A DNA stretch of 7,307 bases from Gammaproteobacteria bacterium. Lineage in GTDB: Bacteria; Pseudomonadota; Gammaproteobacteria; J044. The stretch spans positions 1 through 7,307 of the forward strand of contig JALWNJ010000077.1 in the NCBI GenBank assembly GCA_026995955.1, in the 5' to 3' direction. How positions within the stretch are numbered: the stretch's first letter is position 1; each line of letters begins with the position of its first letter. The notes below the pieces were generated by a model. It saw only the letters and a list, made by a program, of their open reading frames with translations. It did no database searches and was not told the origin of the DNA. The translations under genes and the position numbers were made by a program. This document shows positions 1-7,307 of the stretch, in pieces.

Positions 1-7
1 GTGATCC

Positions 8-1204
8 ATGGCTGAGCTGCTGCTGGATCGCCGTTCCGCCCCGCGCCGCCGTGCCGGCCGCAGTCTGGTGCATCCGGACTGGGCGCTGCTGGCAGTGGTG
101 GGCACCCTGCTCGGCCTGGGCCTGGTGATGGTGGCCTCGGCCTCGATCACCGTGGCCGATCGCAATACCGGCAATCCGCTCTACTTCTTCCAGCGCCAGC
201 TGGTGTTCGTGGCCGCCGGCCTGATGCTGATGGCGCTGATGTACCGCATTCCGCTGCAGCAGTGGGAGCGATCCGGCCGCGGTCTGCTGCTGTTCGCCGC
301 CTTCCTGCTGGTGCTGGTGCTGATCCCCGGCGTCGGCAAGACCGTCAACGGCAGCACCCGCTGGCTGCCGCTCGGCTTCTTCAGCCTGCAGGTGTCGGAG
401 TTCGCCAAGCTGTTCGTCGCCATCTACCTGGCCGGTTTCCTGGTGCGCCGCGGCGAGCAGGTGCGCAACGACCTCAGGGTCTTCCTGCGGGTGGTGGCCG
501 TGCTCGGCGTGTTTGCCGTACTGCTGCTGCTGGAGCCGGATTTCGGCGCCGCCGTGGTGCTGATGGGCATGGGCATGGGCATGCTGTTCCTGGCCGGGGT
601 GCGGCTGGGGCGCTTCGCCGGCCTGATGGGCCTGCTGGTGCTGGCCATGGGCGTGCTGGCGGTGTCCTCGCCCTATCGCCTCAAGCGGCTTACGGCGTTC
701 CTCGATCCCTGGCAGGATCCGTTCAACAGCGGCTTCCAGCTCACCCAGGCGCTGATCGCCATCGGTCGCGGTGGCTGGACCGGGGCCGGGCTCGGCAACA
801 GCATCCAGAAGCTGTTCTACCTGCCGGAGGCGCACAACGACTTCCTGTTCGCCGTGTTTGCCGAGGAGTTCGGCCTGCTCGGCGTACTGCTGGTGATCGG
901 TCTCTATGGTTGGCTGTTGTGGCGCATCTTCGCCATCGGCGGCGCGGCCGAGCGGCTGGGCCAGTGCTTCGGCGCCTTCCTCGCCTGGGGCGCCGGCATC
1001 TGGATCGGCCTGCAGGCCTTCATCAACATCGGCGTCAACATGGGCATGCTGCCGACCAAGGGCCTGACCCTGCCGCTGATGAGCGCGGGCGGCTCCAGCA
1101 TGCTGGTGACCTGCACCCTGATCGGGCTGGTGCTGCGCATCGACCGCGAACGGCGCGAGGCCGAGGCCAGCGCCGCCGCACCGCGGCGGAGGGTGGTGCC
1201 ATGA
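8..1204 (+). CDS. ftsW: FtsW, septal peptidoglycan glycosyltransferase (SEDS family)
   Basis: FtsW polymerises lipid II into glycan strands at the division septum, together with the transpeptidase FtsI (family knowledge). The 398-residue product is close to the E. coli length of about 414. It has an Arg-rich cytoplasmic N-terminus (residues 8-18) and then about ten hydrophobic segments, the first starting near W25. SEDS signatures are visible: [10 protein letters not shown] near residues 114-123, EPDFGAA near 176, LPEAHND at 272-278 with D278 in the position of the catalytic Asp (E. coli D297), and [10 protein letters not shown] at 355-364. An in-frame TGA at 2-4 makes the ATG at 8 the earliest possible start; the bases before it are too few to judge a ribosome binding site. 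The stop overlaps the murG start in ATGA. Odd points: Ala replaces the usual Tyr in the SYGGSS motif, and a Gly-Met repeat sits in a membrane segment. RodA is the main alternative, but the murG-murC context makes FtsW nearly certain. Confidence 0.97.
   Translation: MAELLLDRRSAPRRRAGRSLVHPDWALLAVVGTLLGLGLVMVASASITVADRNTGNPLYFFQRQLVFVAAGLMLMALMYRIPLQQWERSGRGLLLFAAFLLVLVLIPGVGKTVNGSTRWLPLGFFSLQVSEFAKLFVAIYLAGFLVRRGEQVRNDLRVFLRVVAVLGVFAVLLLLEPDFGAAVVLMGMGMGMLFLAGVRLGRFAGLMGLLVLAMGVLAVSSPYRLKRLTAFLDPWQDPFNSGFQLTQALIAIGRGGWTGAGLGNSIQKLFYLPEAHNDFLFAVFAEEFGLLGVLLVIGLYGWLLWRIFAIGGAAERLGQCFGAFLAWGAGIWIGLQAFINIGVNMGMLPTKGLTLPLMSAGGSSMLVTCTLIGLVLRIDRERREAEASAAAPRRRVVP
563..583 (+). repeat. Short ATGGGC tandem repeat inside ftsW
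   Basis: Three perfect copies of ATGGGC followed by ATG encode alternating Met-Gly at residues 186-192 of FtsW, inside a predicted membrane segment. It is a short in-frame hexamer repeat. Copy-number slippage would keep the frame and change the segment length by two residues per unit. Confidence 0.85.
1188..1193 (+). promoter_or_regulatory. Ribosome binding site of murG
   Basis: GGAGGG lies inside the last codons of ftsW, seven bases before the murG ATG at 1201. This good match and spacing support that start and the coupled ATGA junction. Confidence 0.7.
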
Positions 1205-2292
1205 GCCGCCCGGTGATGATCATGGCCGGCGGTACCGGCGGGCACATCTTCCCGGCGCTGGCGGTGGCGCGGGCGCTCGATGCGCGCGGCGTGCCGGTGG
1301 TGTGGCTGGGCAGCCGCGGCGGCATGGAGACGCGCATCGTCCCCGAGGCCGGCATCCCGGCCGAGTGGATCGCCGTGCGCGGACTGCGCGGCAAGGGCCT
1401 GCGCGGTTGGCTGGCGGCTCCCTGGCGCATCCTGCGCGCGGTGGCCGAGGCCGGGCGCGCACTGCACCGTCACCGGCCGCGCGCGGTGCTGGGCATGGGC
1501 GGCTTCGCCGCCGGCCCCGGCGGGCTGGCCGCCTGGCTGGCACGGCGCCCGCTGGTGATCCACGAACAGAATTCCGTCGCCGGCCTGACCAACCGGGTGC
1601 TGGCACGGCTGGCGCGCTGCGTGCTGGCAGGCTTCCCTGGCGCACTGCCGCGGGCACGGGTGGTCGGCAATCCGGTGCGGGACGAGATCGCCGGCCTGCC
1701 GGCACCGGCCGAGCGCTGGGCCGGCCGCCGGGGGCCGCTGCGCCTGCTGGTGGTGGGCGGCAGCCTGGGCGCAAGGGTGTTCAACGAGGTGGTGCCGCAG
1801 GCCCTGGCGCGTCTGCCCGAGCAGCAGCGCCCGCAGGTGCTGCACCAGGCCGGCGAGCGCGGCCTGGACGAGGCCCGCGCGGCCTACCGGGCGGCCGGCG
1901 TAGAGGCCGACCTGCGCGCCTTCCTCGACGACATGGCCGCGGCCTATGGCTGGGCCGATGTGGTGCTGTGCCGGGCCGGGGCCCTGACGGTGGCGGAACT
2001 GGCGGCGGCCGGTCTGCCTGCCATCCTGGTCCCGTTCCCGCATGCGGTGGACGACCACCAGACCGGCAACGCCCGCTATCTGGCCGAGGCCGGCGCCGCC
2101 TGGCTGGTGCCGCAGGGCGCGTTCGACGCCGAACGCCTGGCCGACCTGCTGGGTGGTCTGGATCGCAACGCACTGCTCGAGCGCGCCGAACGGGCACGCG
2201 CCCTGGCGCGGCCGCAGGCCACCGAACTGGTGGCCCGCGCCTGTCTGGAGGCCGCCGAGGGCCGGCCCTGTCTGCCGGAGGTAGCGTCATGA
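1201..2292 (+). CDS. murG: MurG, UDP-GlcNAc:lipid I N-acetylglucosaminyltransferase
   Basis: MurG is a peripheral inner-membrane enzyme of the GT28 family (GT-B fold) that transfers GlcNAc from UDP-GlcNAc to lipid I, giving lipid II. The 363-residue length fits the family (E. coli 355). In order, the sequence shows the N-terminal glycine loop GGTGGH at 10-15, the acceptor-side [11 protein letters not shown] near 99-109, [12 protein letters not shown] at 121-132, VVGNPVR near 155-161, the second glycine loop GGSLGA at 186-191, and the UDP-GlcNAc site [11 protein letters not shown] at 257-267. E266 sits where E. coli E269 binds the ribose. [14 protein letters not shown] follows at 278-291. The ATG overlaps the ftsW stop by four bases and has GGAGGG seven bases upstream. 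The reading frame is open far upstream inside ftsW, but that part has no MurG homology and is a GC-driven shadow. The 3' end overlaps murC by ATGA. Its product is the substrate of the neighbouring FtsW. Confidence 0.98.
   Translation: MSRPVMIMAGGTGGHIFPALAVARALDARGVPVVWLGSRGGMETRIVPEAGIPAEWIAVRGLRGKGLRGWLAAPWRILRAVAEAGRALHRHRPRAVLGMGGFAAGPGGLAAWLARRPLVIHEQNSVAGLTNRVLARLARCVLAGFPGALPRARVVGNPVRDEIAGLPAPAERWAGRRGPLRLLVVGGSLGARVFNEVVPQALARLPEQQRPQVLHQAGERGLDEARAAYRAAGVEADLRAFLDDMAAAYGWADVVLCRAGALTVAELAAAGLPAILVPFPHAVDDHQTGNARYLAEAGAAWLVPQGAFDAERLADLLGGLDRNALLERAERARALARPQATELVARACLEAAEGRPCLPEVAS
2277..2281 (+). promoter_or_regulatory. Ribosome binding site of murC
   Basis: GGAGG lies in the last codons of murG, seven bases before the ATG at 2289. 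It selects that ATG over the in-frame ATGs at 2307 and 2313, which have no comparable purine stretch before them. Confidence 0.7.
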
Positions 2293-3708
2293 CGGTGGTC
2301 GATACCATGACCATGCGACGCATCCGCCGCATCCACTTCGTGGGCATCGGCGGCTCCGGCATGGGCGGCATCGCCGAGGTGCTGCTGCACCTGGGCTACG
2401 AGATCACCGGCTCGGACCTGGCCGAGAACGCCATGACCCGCCGCCTGGCGGGACAGGGGGCGCGGATCTTCACCGGCCACGACGCGCAGCACGTGCAGGG
2501 CGCCGATGCCATCGTCGTCTCCTCGGCGGTGCGCGAGGACAATCCCGAGGTGCAGGCTGCGCGTGCCGCACGCATCCCGGTGGTGCCGCGCGCCGAGATG
2601 CTGGCCGAGCTGATGCGCTTCCGCTACGGCATCGCCGTGGCCGGCACCCATGGCAAGACCACCACTACCAGCCTCATCGCCAGCCTGATGGCCGAAGGCG
2701 GGCTGGATCCGACCTTCGTCATCGGCGGCCGGCTCAACAGCACCGACAGCCATTCCTGGCTGGGTCGCGGCAAGTACCTGGTGGCCGAGGCCGACGAGAG
2801 CGATGCCTCGTTCCTGTACCTGCAGCCGACGCTGTCGGTGGTGACCAACATCGAGCCCGACCACATGGACACCTACGGTGGCGACATCGGCCGCCTGCAC
2901 GACACCTTCGTCGAGTTCCTGCACCACCTGCCGTTCTATGGGCTGGCCCTGATGTGCATCGACGATGCCGGGGTGCGCGAGATCCTGCCGCGGGTGACGC
3001 GCCCGGTGCGCACCTACGGCCTTTCGGAGGAAGCCGACATCCGCGCCACCGGACTGCGCTTCGAGGGCACGCGCAGCCATTTCAGCGTCTGGCTGCCGGA
3101 ACGCGACACGCCGCTCGAAGTGGAACTGAACATGCCCGGCGTGCACAACGCGCTCAATGCGCTGGCTGCCATCGGCGTGGCCCACGAGCTGGGCGTGCCG
3201 GACGAGGCCATCCGCGAGGGGTTGCGCCGCTTCCAGGGGGTCGGCCGCCGCTTCCAGCTGCAGGGCGAGGTACAGACGCCCGCCGGCCCGGTCACGCTGG
3301 TGGACGACTACGGCCATCACCCCACCGAGATCGGGGCCACCCTGCGTGCCGCGCGCCAGGCCTGGCCGGAGCGGCGGCTGGTGCTGGTGTTCCAGCCCCA
3401 TCGCTACACCCGCACGCGGGATCTGTTCGAGGACTTCGCCCAGGTGCTGTCGCAGGCCGATGTGCTGCTCATGCTGGAGGTGTATCCGGCCAGCGAGGAG
3501 CCCATTCCCGGCGCCGACAGCCGCAGCCTGTGCCGTGCCATCCGTGCCCGCGGCCAGGTCGATCCGGTGTTCGTGGAGACCGCCGCGGAACTGCCTGCCG
3601 TGCTGCTGCGGCTGCTGCGCGAGGGCGATGTGATCATCACCCAGGGGGCCGGCGATGTCGGTGCCCTGGCCCAGACCCTGCCGCAATCCCTGAAGGAAGG
3701 AGGCGCCC

Positions 3709-3719
<11 letters not shown>
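2289..3719 (+). CDS. murC: MurC, UDP-N-acetylmuramate--L-alanine ligase
   Basis: MurC is the cytoplasmic ATP-dependent ligase that adds L-Ala to UDP-MurNAc, the first amino acid of the stem peptide. The 476-residue product is slightly shorter than E. coli MurC (491). The N-terminal Rossmann-like UDP-binding domain shows [17 protein letters not shown] near residues 16-32. The central ATPase domain has the P-loop GTHGKTTTT at 119-127 (K123), then EADESDASF at 167-175 and NIEPDHMD near 189-196, the Mur-ligase Mg/ATP and carbamylation region. The C-terminal domain has the MurC-type DDYGHHPTE at 339-347, then [13 protein letters not shown] near 367-379 and a closing GAGDVG. The HFVGIGG and DDYGHHP motifs separate it from MurD, MurE and MurF; Mpl is excluded by gene context and overall match. 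The start overlaps the murG stop (ATGA). The 3' end overlaps murB by 11 bases. Confidence 0.98.
3697..3703 (+). promoter_or_regulatory. Ribosome binding site of murB
   Basis: AAGGAGG is the strongest Shine-Dalgarno match in the window. It lies inside the end of murC, five bases before the ATG at 3709 and eight before the adjacent in-frame ATG at 3712, so either Met could be used. Confidence 0.75.
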
Positions 3720-5533
<1,814 letters not shown>

Positions 5534-5534
<1 letters not shown>

Positions 5535-5650
5535 TGCTGCCGTGGCTGTCCGACGACGCAAGAGGAAGCAGCCGCAGGCCCGGCGCCTGGCGGCCGAGCC
5601 GGCGCCGCGCCGCCGGCTGCCGGCCGCGGTTCGGCGGGGAGGGGGCGTGA
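5534..5650 (+). other. Out-of-frame 38-codon ORF at the ddlB/ftsQ junction
   Basis: An ATG at 5534 overlaps the ddlB stop by one base and sits five bases after GAGAGG. It opens a 38-residue, Arg-rich frame that ends in TGA at 5648-5650, sharing the A with an ATG at 5650 in the FtsQ frame. I recognise no domain in it. It may be a chance frame, a coupling mini-ORF, or the trace of a one-base deletion that moved the real ftsQ start out of frame. I think the last or the first is likelier than a functional peptide. Confidence 0.2.
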
Positions 5651-6348
5651 TGCTGCTGCTGGTCCTGATGCTGGCGCTGGGCTACGCGGTGTACCGCTGG
5701 GTGCCGGCGGCGCACGAGCCGGTGCGTCACATCGACATCCGCGTGCCGGGCACCCATGTCACGCCGGCCGAGGTGCGCGCCGCCATCGGGCCACTGGCCC
5801 GGGCGCCGTTCTTCGCCGTCGATCTGCACGGCATCGAGCGCCGGGTGCGTGCCCTGCCGTGGGTGTACCGGGTGTCAGTGCGGCGCCTGTGGCCGGACAC
5901 GGTGCGGGTGGAGGTGACCGAACAGCGCGCCGTGGCGCAGTGGGGCGAGGACGCACTGCTCAATCCGCACGGCGAGCTGTTCCGCCCGCCGCGCAAGAGT
6001 TTCCCGGCCGGCCTGCCGCGCATCGACGGCAGCCTGGCCCGCAAGCAGGCCCTGATCGAGGCCTTCCTCGACATGGACCGCATGGTGCAGGCCGGCAGCG
6101 GCGGACACCATGCCGCGCGCCTGGTCGAGGATCGGCGCGGGGCATGGCGCCTGTGGCTGGACAACGGGCTCGAGATCGCGCTCGGGCGTCGCGAACAGCA
6201 GCGGCGCCTGCAGCGGGTGATGCGCGTCTATCGCCGCATCCTGGCCGGTCGCGAGGCCGAGGTGCGCCATCTGGACGCCCGCTACAGCAATGGTCTGGCC
6301 ATCGCCTGGCAGGGTGGTGGCAACAACGATGCACAAGGGGATCGCTAG
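5542..6348 (+). CDS. ftsQ: FtsQ, cell division protein (POTRA domain)
   Basis: FtsQ is a single-pass inner-membrane protein of the divisome that recruits the FtsB-FtsL complex through its periplasmic part. From the GTG start the product is 268 residues (E. coli 276). It has a strongly basic cytoplasmic tail (RRRKRK at 4-9, more Arg to 32), a membrane segment at about 36-51, a POTRA domain from about 61 to 128 (VRHIDIRV, then LPWVYRVSVRRLWPDTVRVEV), and the FtsQ beta domain ending in LDARYSNGLAIAW at 244-256, a clear family signature. The start is uncertain. The GTG at 5542 keeps the expected tail. A TTG at 5503 has no ribosome binding site. An ATG at 5650 follows a G-rich stretch but removes the whole cytoplasmic tail, leaving 232 residues. 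The best-placed ATG, at 5534, is in another frame, so a one-base indel just after it is possible. The gene ends in TAG, two bases before ftsA. Confidence 0.93.
   Translation: MAVRRRKRKQPQARRLAAEPAPRRRLPAAVRRGGGVMLLLVLMLALGYAVYRWVPAAHEPVRHIDIRVPGTHVTPAEVRAAIGPLARAPFFAVDLHGIERRVRALPWVYRVSVRRLWPDTVRVEVTEQRAVAQWGEDALLNPHGELFRPPRKSFPAGLPRIDGSLARKQALIEAFLDMDRMVQAGSGGHHAARLVEDRRGAWRLWLDNGLEIALGRREQQRRLQRVMRVYRRILAGREAEVRHLDARYSNGLAIAWQGGGNNDAQGDR
6335..6340 (+). promoter_or_regulatory. Ribosome binding site of ftsA
   Basis: AAGGGG near the end of ftsQ lies ten bases before the ATG at 6351. It is an imperfect match with slightly long spacing. The alternative in-frame ATG at 6375 has AAGGGG directly against it with no spacer, so 6351 is preferred. 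Confidence 0.45.
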
Positions 6349-6350
6349 GC

Positions 6351-7307
6351 ATGCCCAGAAAATCGGACAAGGGGATGATCGTCGGCCTGGACATCGGCAC
6401 CTCCAAGGTGGTGGCGATCGTCGGCGAGGTCAACGACGAGGGCGAGATCGAGATCGTCGGCATCGGCTCGCATCCCTCGCGCGGCCTGAAGAAGGGGGTG
6501 GTGGTCAACATCGAGTCCACCGTGCAGTCCATCCGCCGCGCGGTGGAGGAGGCCGAGCTGATGGCCGGTTGCCAGATCCATTCGGTCTATGCCGGCATTG
6601 CCGGCAGCCATGTGAAGAGCCTCAACTCGCATGGCATCGTCGCCATCAAGGACAAGGAGGTGACGCCGGGCGATGTCGAACGGGTCATCGACGCCGCCCG
6701 CGCGGTGGCCATTCCCGCCGACCAGCGCATCCTGCATGTGCTGCCCCAGGAATTCATCATCGACCAGCAGGAGGGCATCCGCGAGCCGGTGGGCATGTCC
6801 GGCGTGCGCCTGGAGGCGCGCGTGCACCTGGTCACCGGCGCGGTGTCGGCGGCGCAGAACATCATCAAGTGCGTGCGTCGCTGCGGGCTGGAGGTGGACG
6901 ACATCATCCTCGAGCAGCTCGCCTCCAGCCACTCGGTGCTGACCGAGGACGAAAAGGAACTGGGCGTGTGCCTGGTGGACATCGGTGGCGGCACCACCGA
7001 CATCGCGGTGTTCACCGACGGCGCCATCCGTCACACCGCGGTCATCCCCATCGCCGGCGATCAGGTCACCAACGACATCGCCGTGGCGCTGCGCACGCCG
7101 ACCCAGTGCGCCGAGGACATCAAGATCCGCTACGCCTGCGCCCTGCGCCAGTTGGCCAATCCCGACGAGGAGATCGAGGTGCCGAGCGTCGGCGACCGGC
7201 CGCCGCGGCGCCTGGCGCGGCAGACCCTGGCCGAGGTGGTGGAGCCGCGCTACGAGGAGCTGATGACGCTGATCCAGGCCGAACTGCGGGGCAGCGGCTC
7301 CGAGGAG
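6351..7307 (+). CDS. ftsA: FtsA, actin-like divisome protein (3' end beyond the window)
   Basis: FtsA is a cytoplasmic actin-like ATPase that polymerises on the inner membrane, tethers FtsZ and recruits later division proteins. The first 319 codons are present and the frame is still open at the window edge. Compared with E. coli FtsA (420 residues), about 100 residues are missing, including the adenosine-site loop and the C-terminal membrane-targeting helix. Visible features are the phosphate-1 loop GLDIGTSKV at 12-20, ASHPSRG-like text GSHPSRG near 39-45, the FtsA-specific 1C domain from about 84 to 162 (VLPQEFIID, EPVGMSGVRLEA), LASSHSVLTEDE near 190-201, and the phosphate-2 loop DIGGGTTD at 210-217 (D210 aligns with E. 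coli D210). VPSVGDRPPRRLARQTLAEV follows. The 1C domain separates it from MreB and DnaK relatives. It starts two bases after the ftsQ stop, and ftsZ would be expected next. Confidence 0.97.
   Translation, partial: MPRKSDKGMIVGLDIGTSKVVAIVGEVNDEGEIEIVGIGSHPSRGLKKGVVVNIESTVQSIRRAVEEAELMAGCQIHSVYAGIAGSHVKSLNSHGIVAIKDKEVTPGDVERVIDAARAVAIPADQRILHVLPQEFIIDQQEGIREPVGMSGVRLEARVHLVTGAVSAAQNIIKCVRRCGLEVDDIILEQLASSHSVLTEDEKELGVCLVDIGGGTTDIAVFTDGAIRHTAVIPIAGDQVTNDIAVALRTPTQCAEDIKIRYACALRQLANPDEEIEVPSVGDRPPRRLARQTLAEVVEPRYEELMTLIQAELRGSGSEE

Noticed and set aside
1..7. Possible 3' end of an upstream gene such as murD
   Set aside because: Only seven bases precede ftsW. A TGA at 2-4 is present, but it cannot be shown to be the end of any gene.
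262..1200. In-frame upstream extension of murG across ftsW
   Set aside because: The frame is open, but the translation is Arg/Ala/Pro-rich without homology. The true MurG N-terminus with its glycine loop begins at 1201, with a good ribosome binding site.
1746..1753. GCTGGTGG octamers, like the E. coli Chi site (also near 4048 and 4140)
   Set aside because: The octamer is made of common Leu/Val codons in this GC-rich DNA, and Chi sequences differ between lineages, so no function can be claimed.
904..2058. Open frame of 384 codons on the - strand opposite ftsW and murG
   Set aside because: It is antisense to conserved catalytic regions of FtsW and MurG, has no domain, and its His- and Gln-rich composition mirrors common codons of the + strand.
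1302..2288. In-frame upstream extension of murC across murG
   Set aside because: It is a GC-driven open frame inside murG with no MurC-like sequence before 2289. The ATG at 2289 has GGAGG seven bases upstream and overlaps the murG stop.

Overview
This window is an ordinary stretch of the division and cell wall (dcw) cluster. It runs from the start of ftsW to about three quarters of the way through ftsA, with every gene on the + strand. The DNA is very GC-rich (about 70% by eye) and codon third positions are mostly G or C. FtsA matches the Escherichia coli protein almost segment by segment. The order ftsW-murG-murC-murB-ddlB-ftsQ-ftsA is that of a gammaproteobacterium. Having murB between murC and ddlB, unlike E. 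coli, fits the Chromatiales/Ectothiorhodospiraceae-like or other high-GC gammaproteobacteria, but that finer placement is inference.

Layout: ftsW (8-1204), murG (1201-2292), murC (2289-3719), murB (3709-4605), ddlB (4602-5534), ftsQ (about 5542-6348) and ftsA (6351 to the window edge, 3' end missing). There is no non-coding stretch longer than a few bases. The first four junctions overlap by 4, 4, 11 and 4 bases and each has a purine-rich Shine-Dalgarno-like stretch 5-7 bases before the next start. The block therefore reads as one translationally coupled operon. I see no promoter, terminator, RNA gene, repeat array or mobile element.

How the genes work together: MurC and MurB act in cytoplasmic synthesis of UDP-MurNAc-peptide (MurB makes UDP-MurNAc, MurC adds L-Ala). 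Ddl makes the D-Ala-D-Ala dipeptide. MurG turns lipid I into lipid II at the inner membrane, and FtsW polymerises lipid II at the septum. FtsQ is the membrane scaffold that recruits FtsB/FtsL, and FtsA anchors FtsZ filaments to the membrane.

The one real irregularity is the ddlB/ftsQ junction. The well-placed, stop-coupled ATG at 5534 opens in the wrong frame for FtsQ, while the FtsQ frame offers only a GTG at 5542 with a long Shine-Dalgarno spacing. Adding a single base directly after that ATG would give a conventional FtsQ N-terminus. A one-base deletion or assembly error is therefore a live explanation. I found no sign of an undescribed system here.
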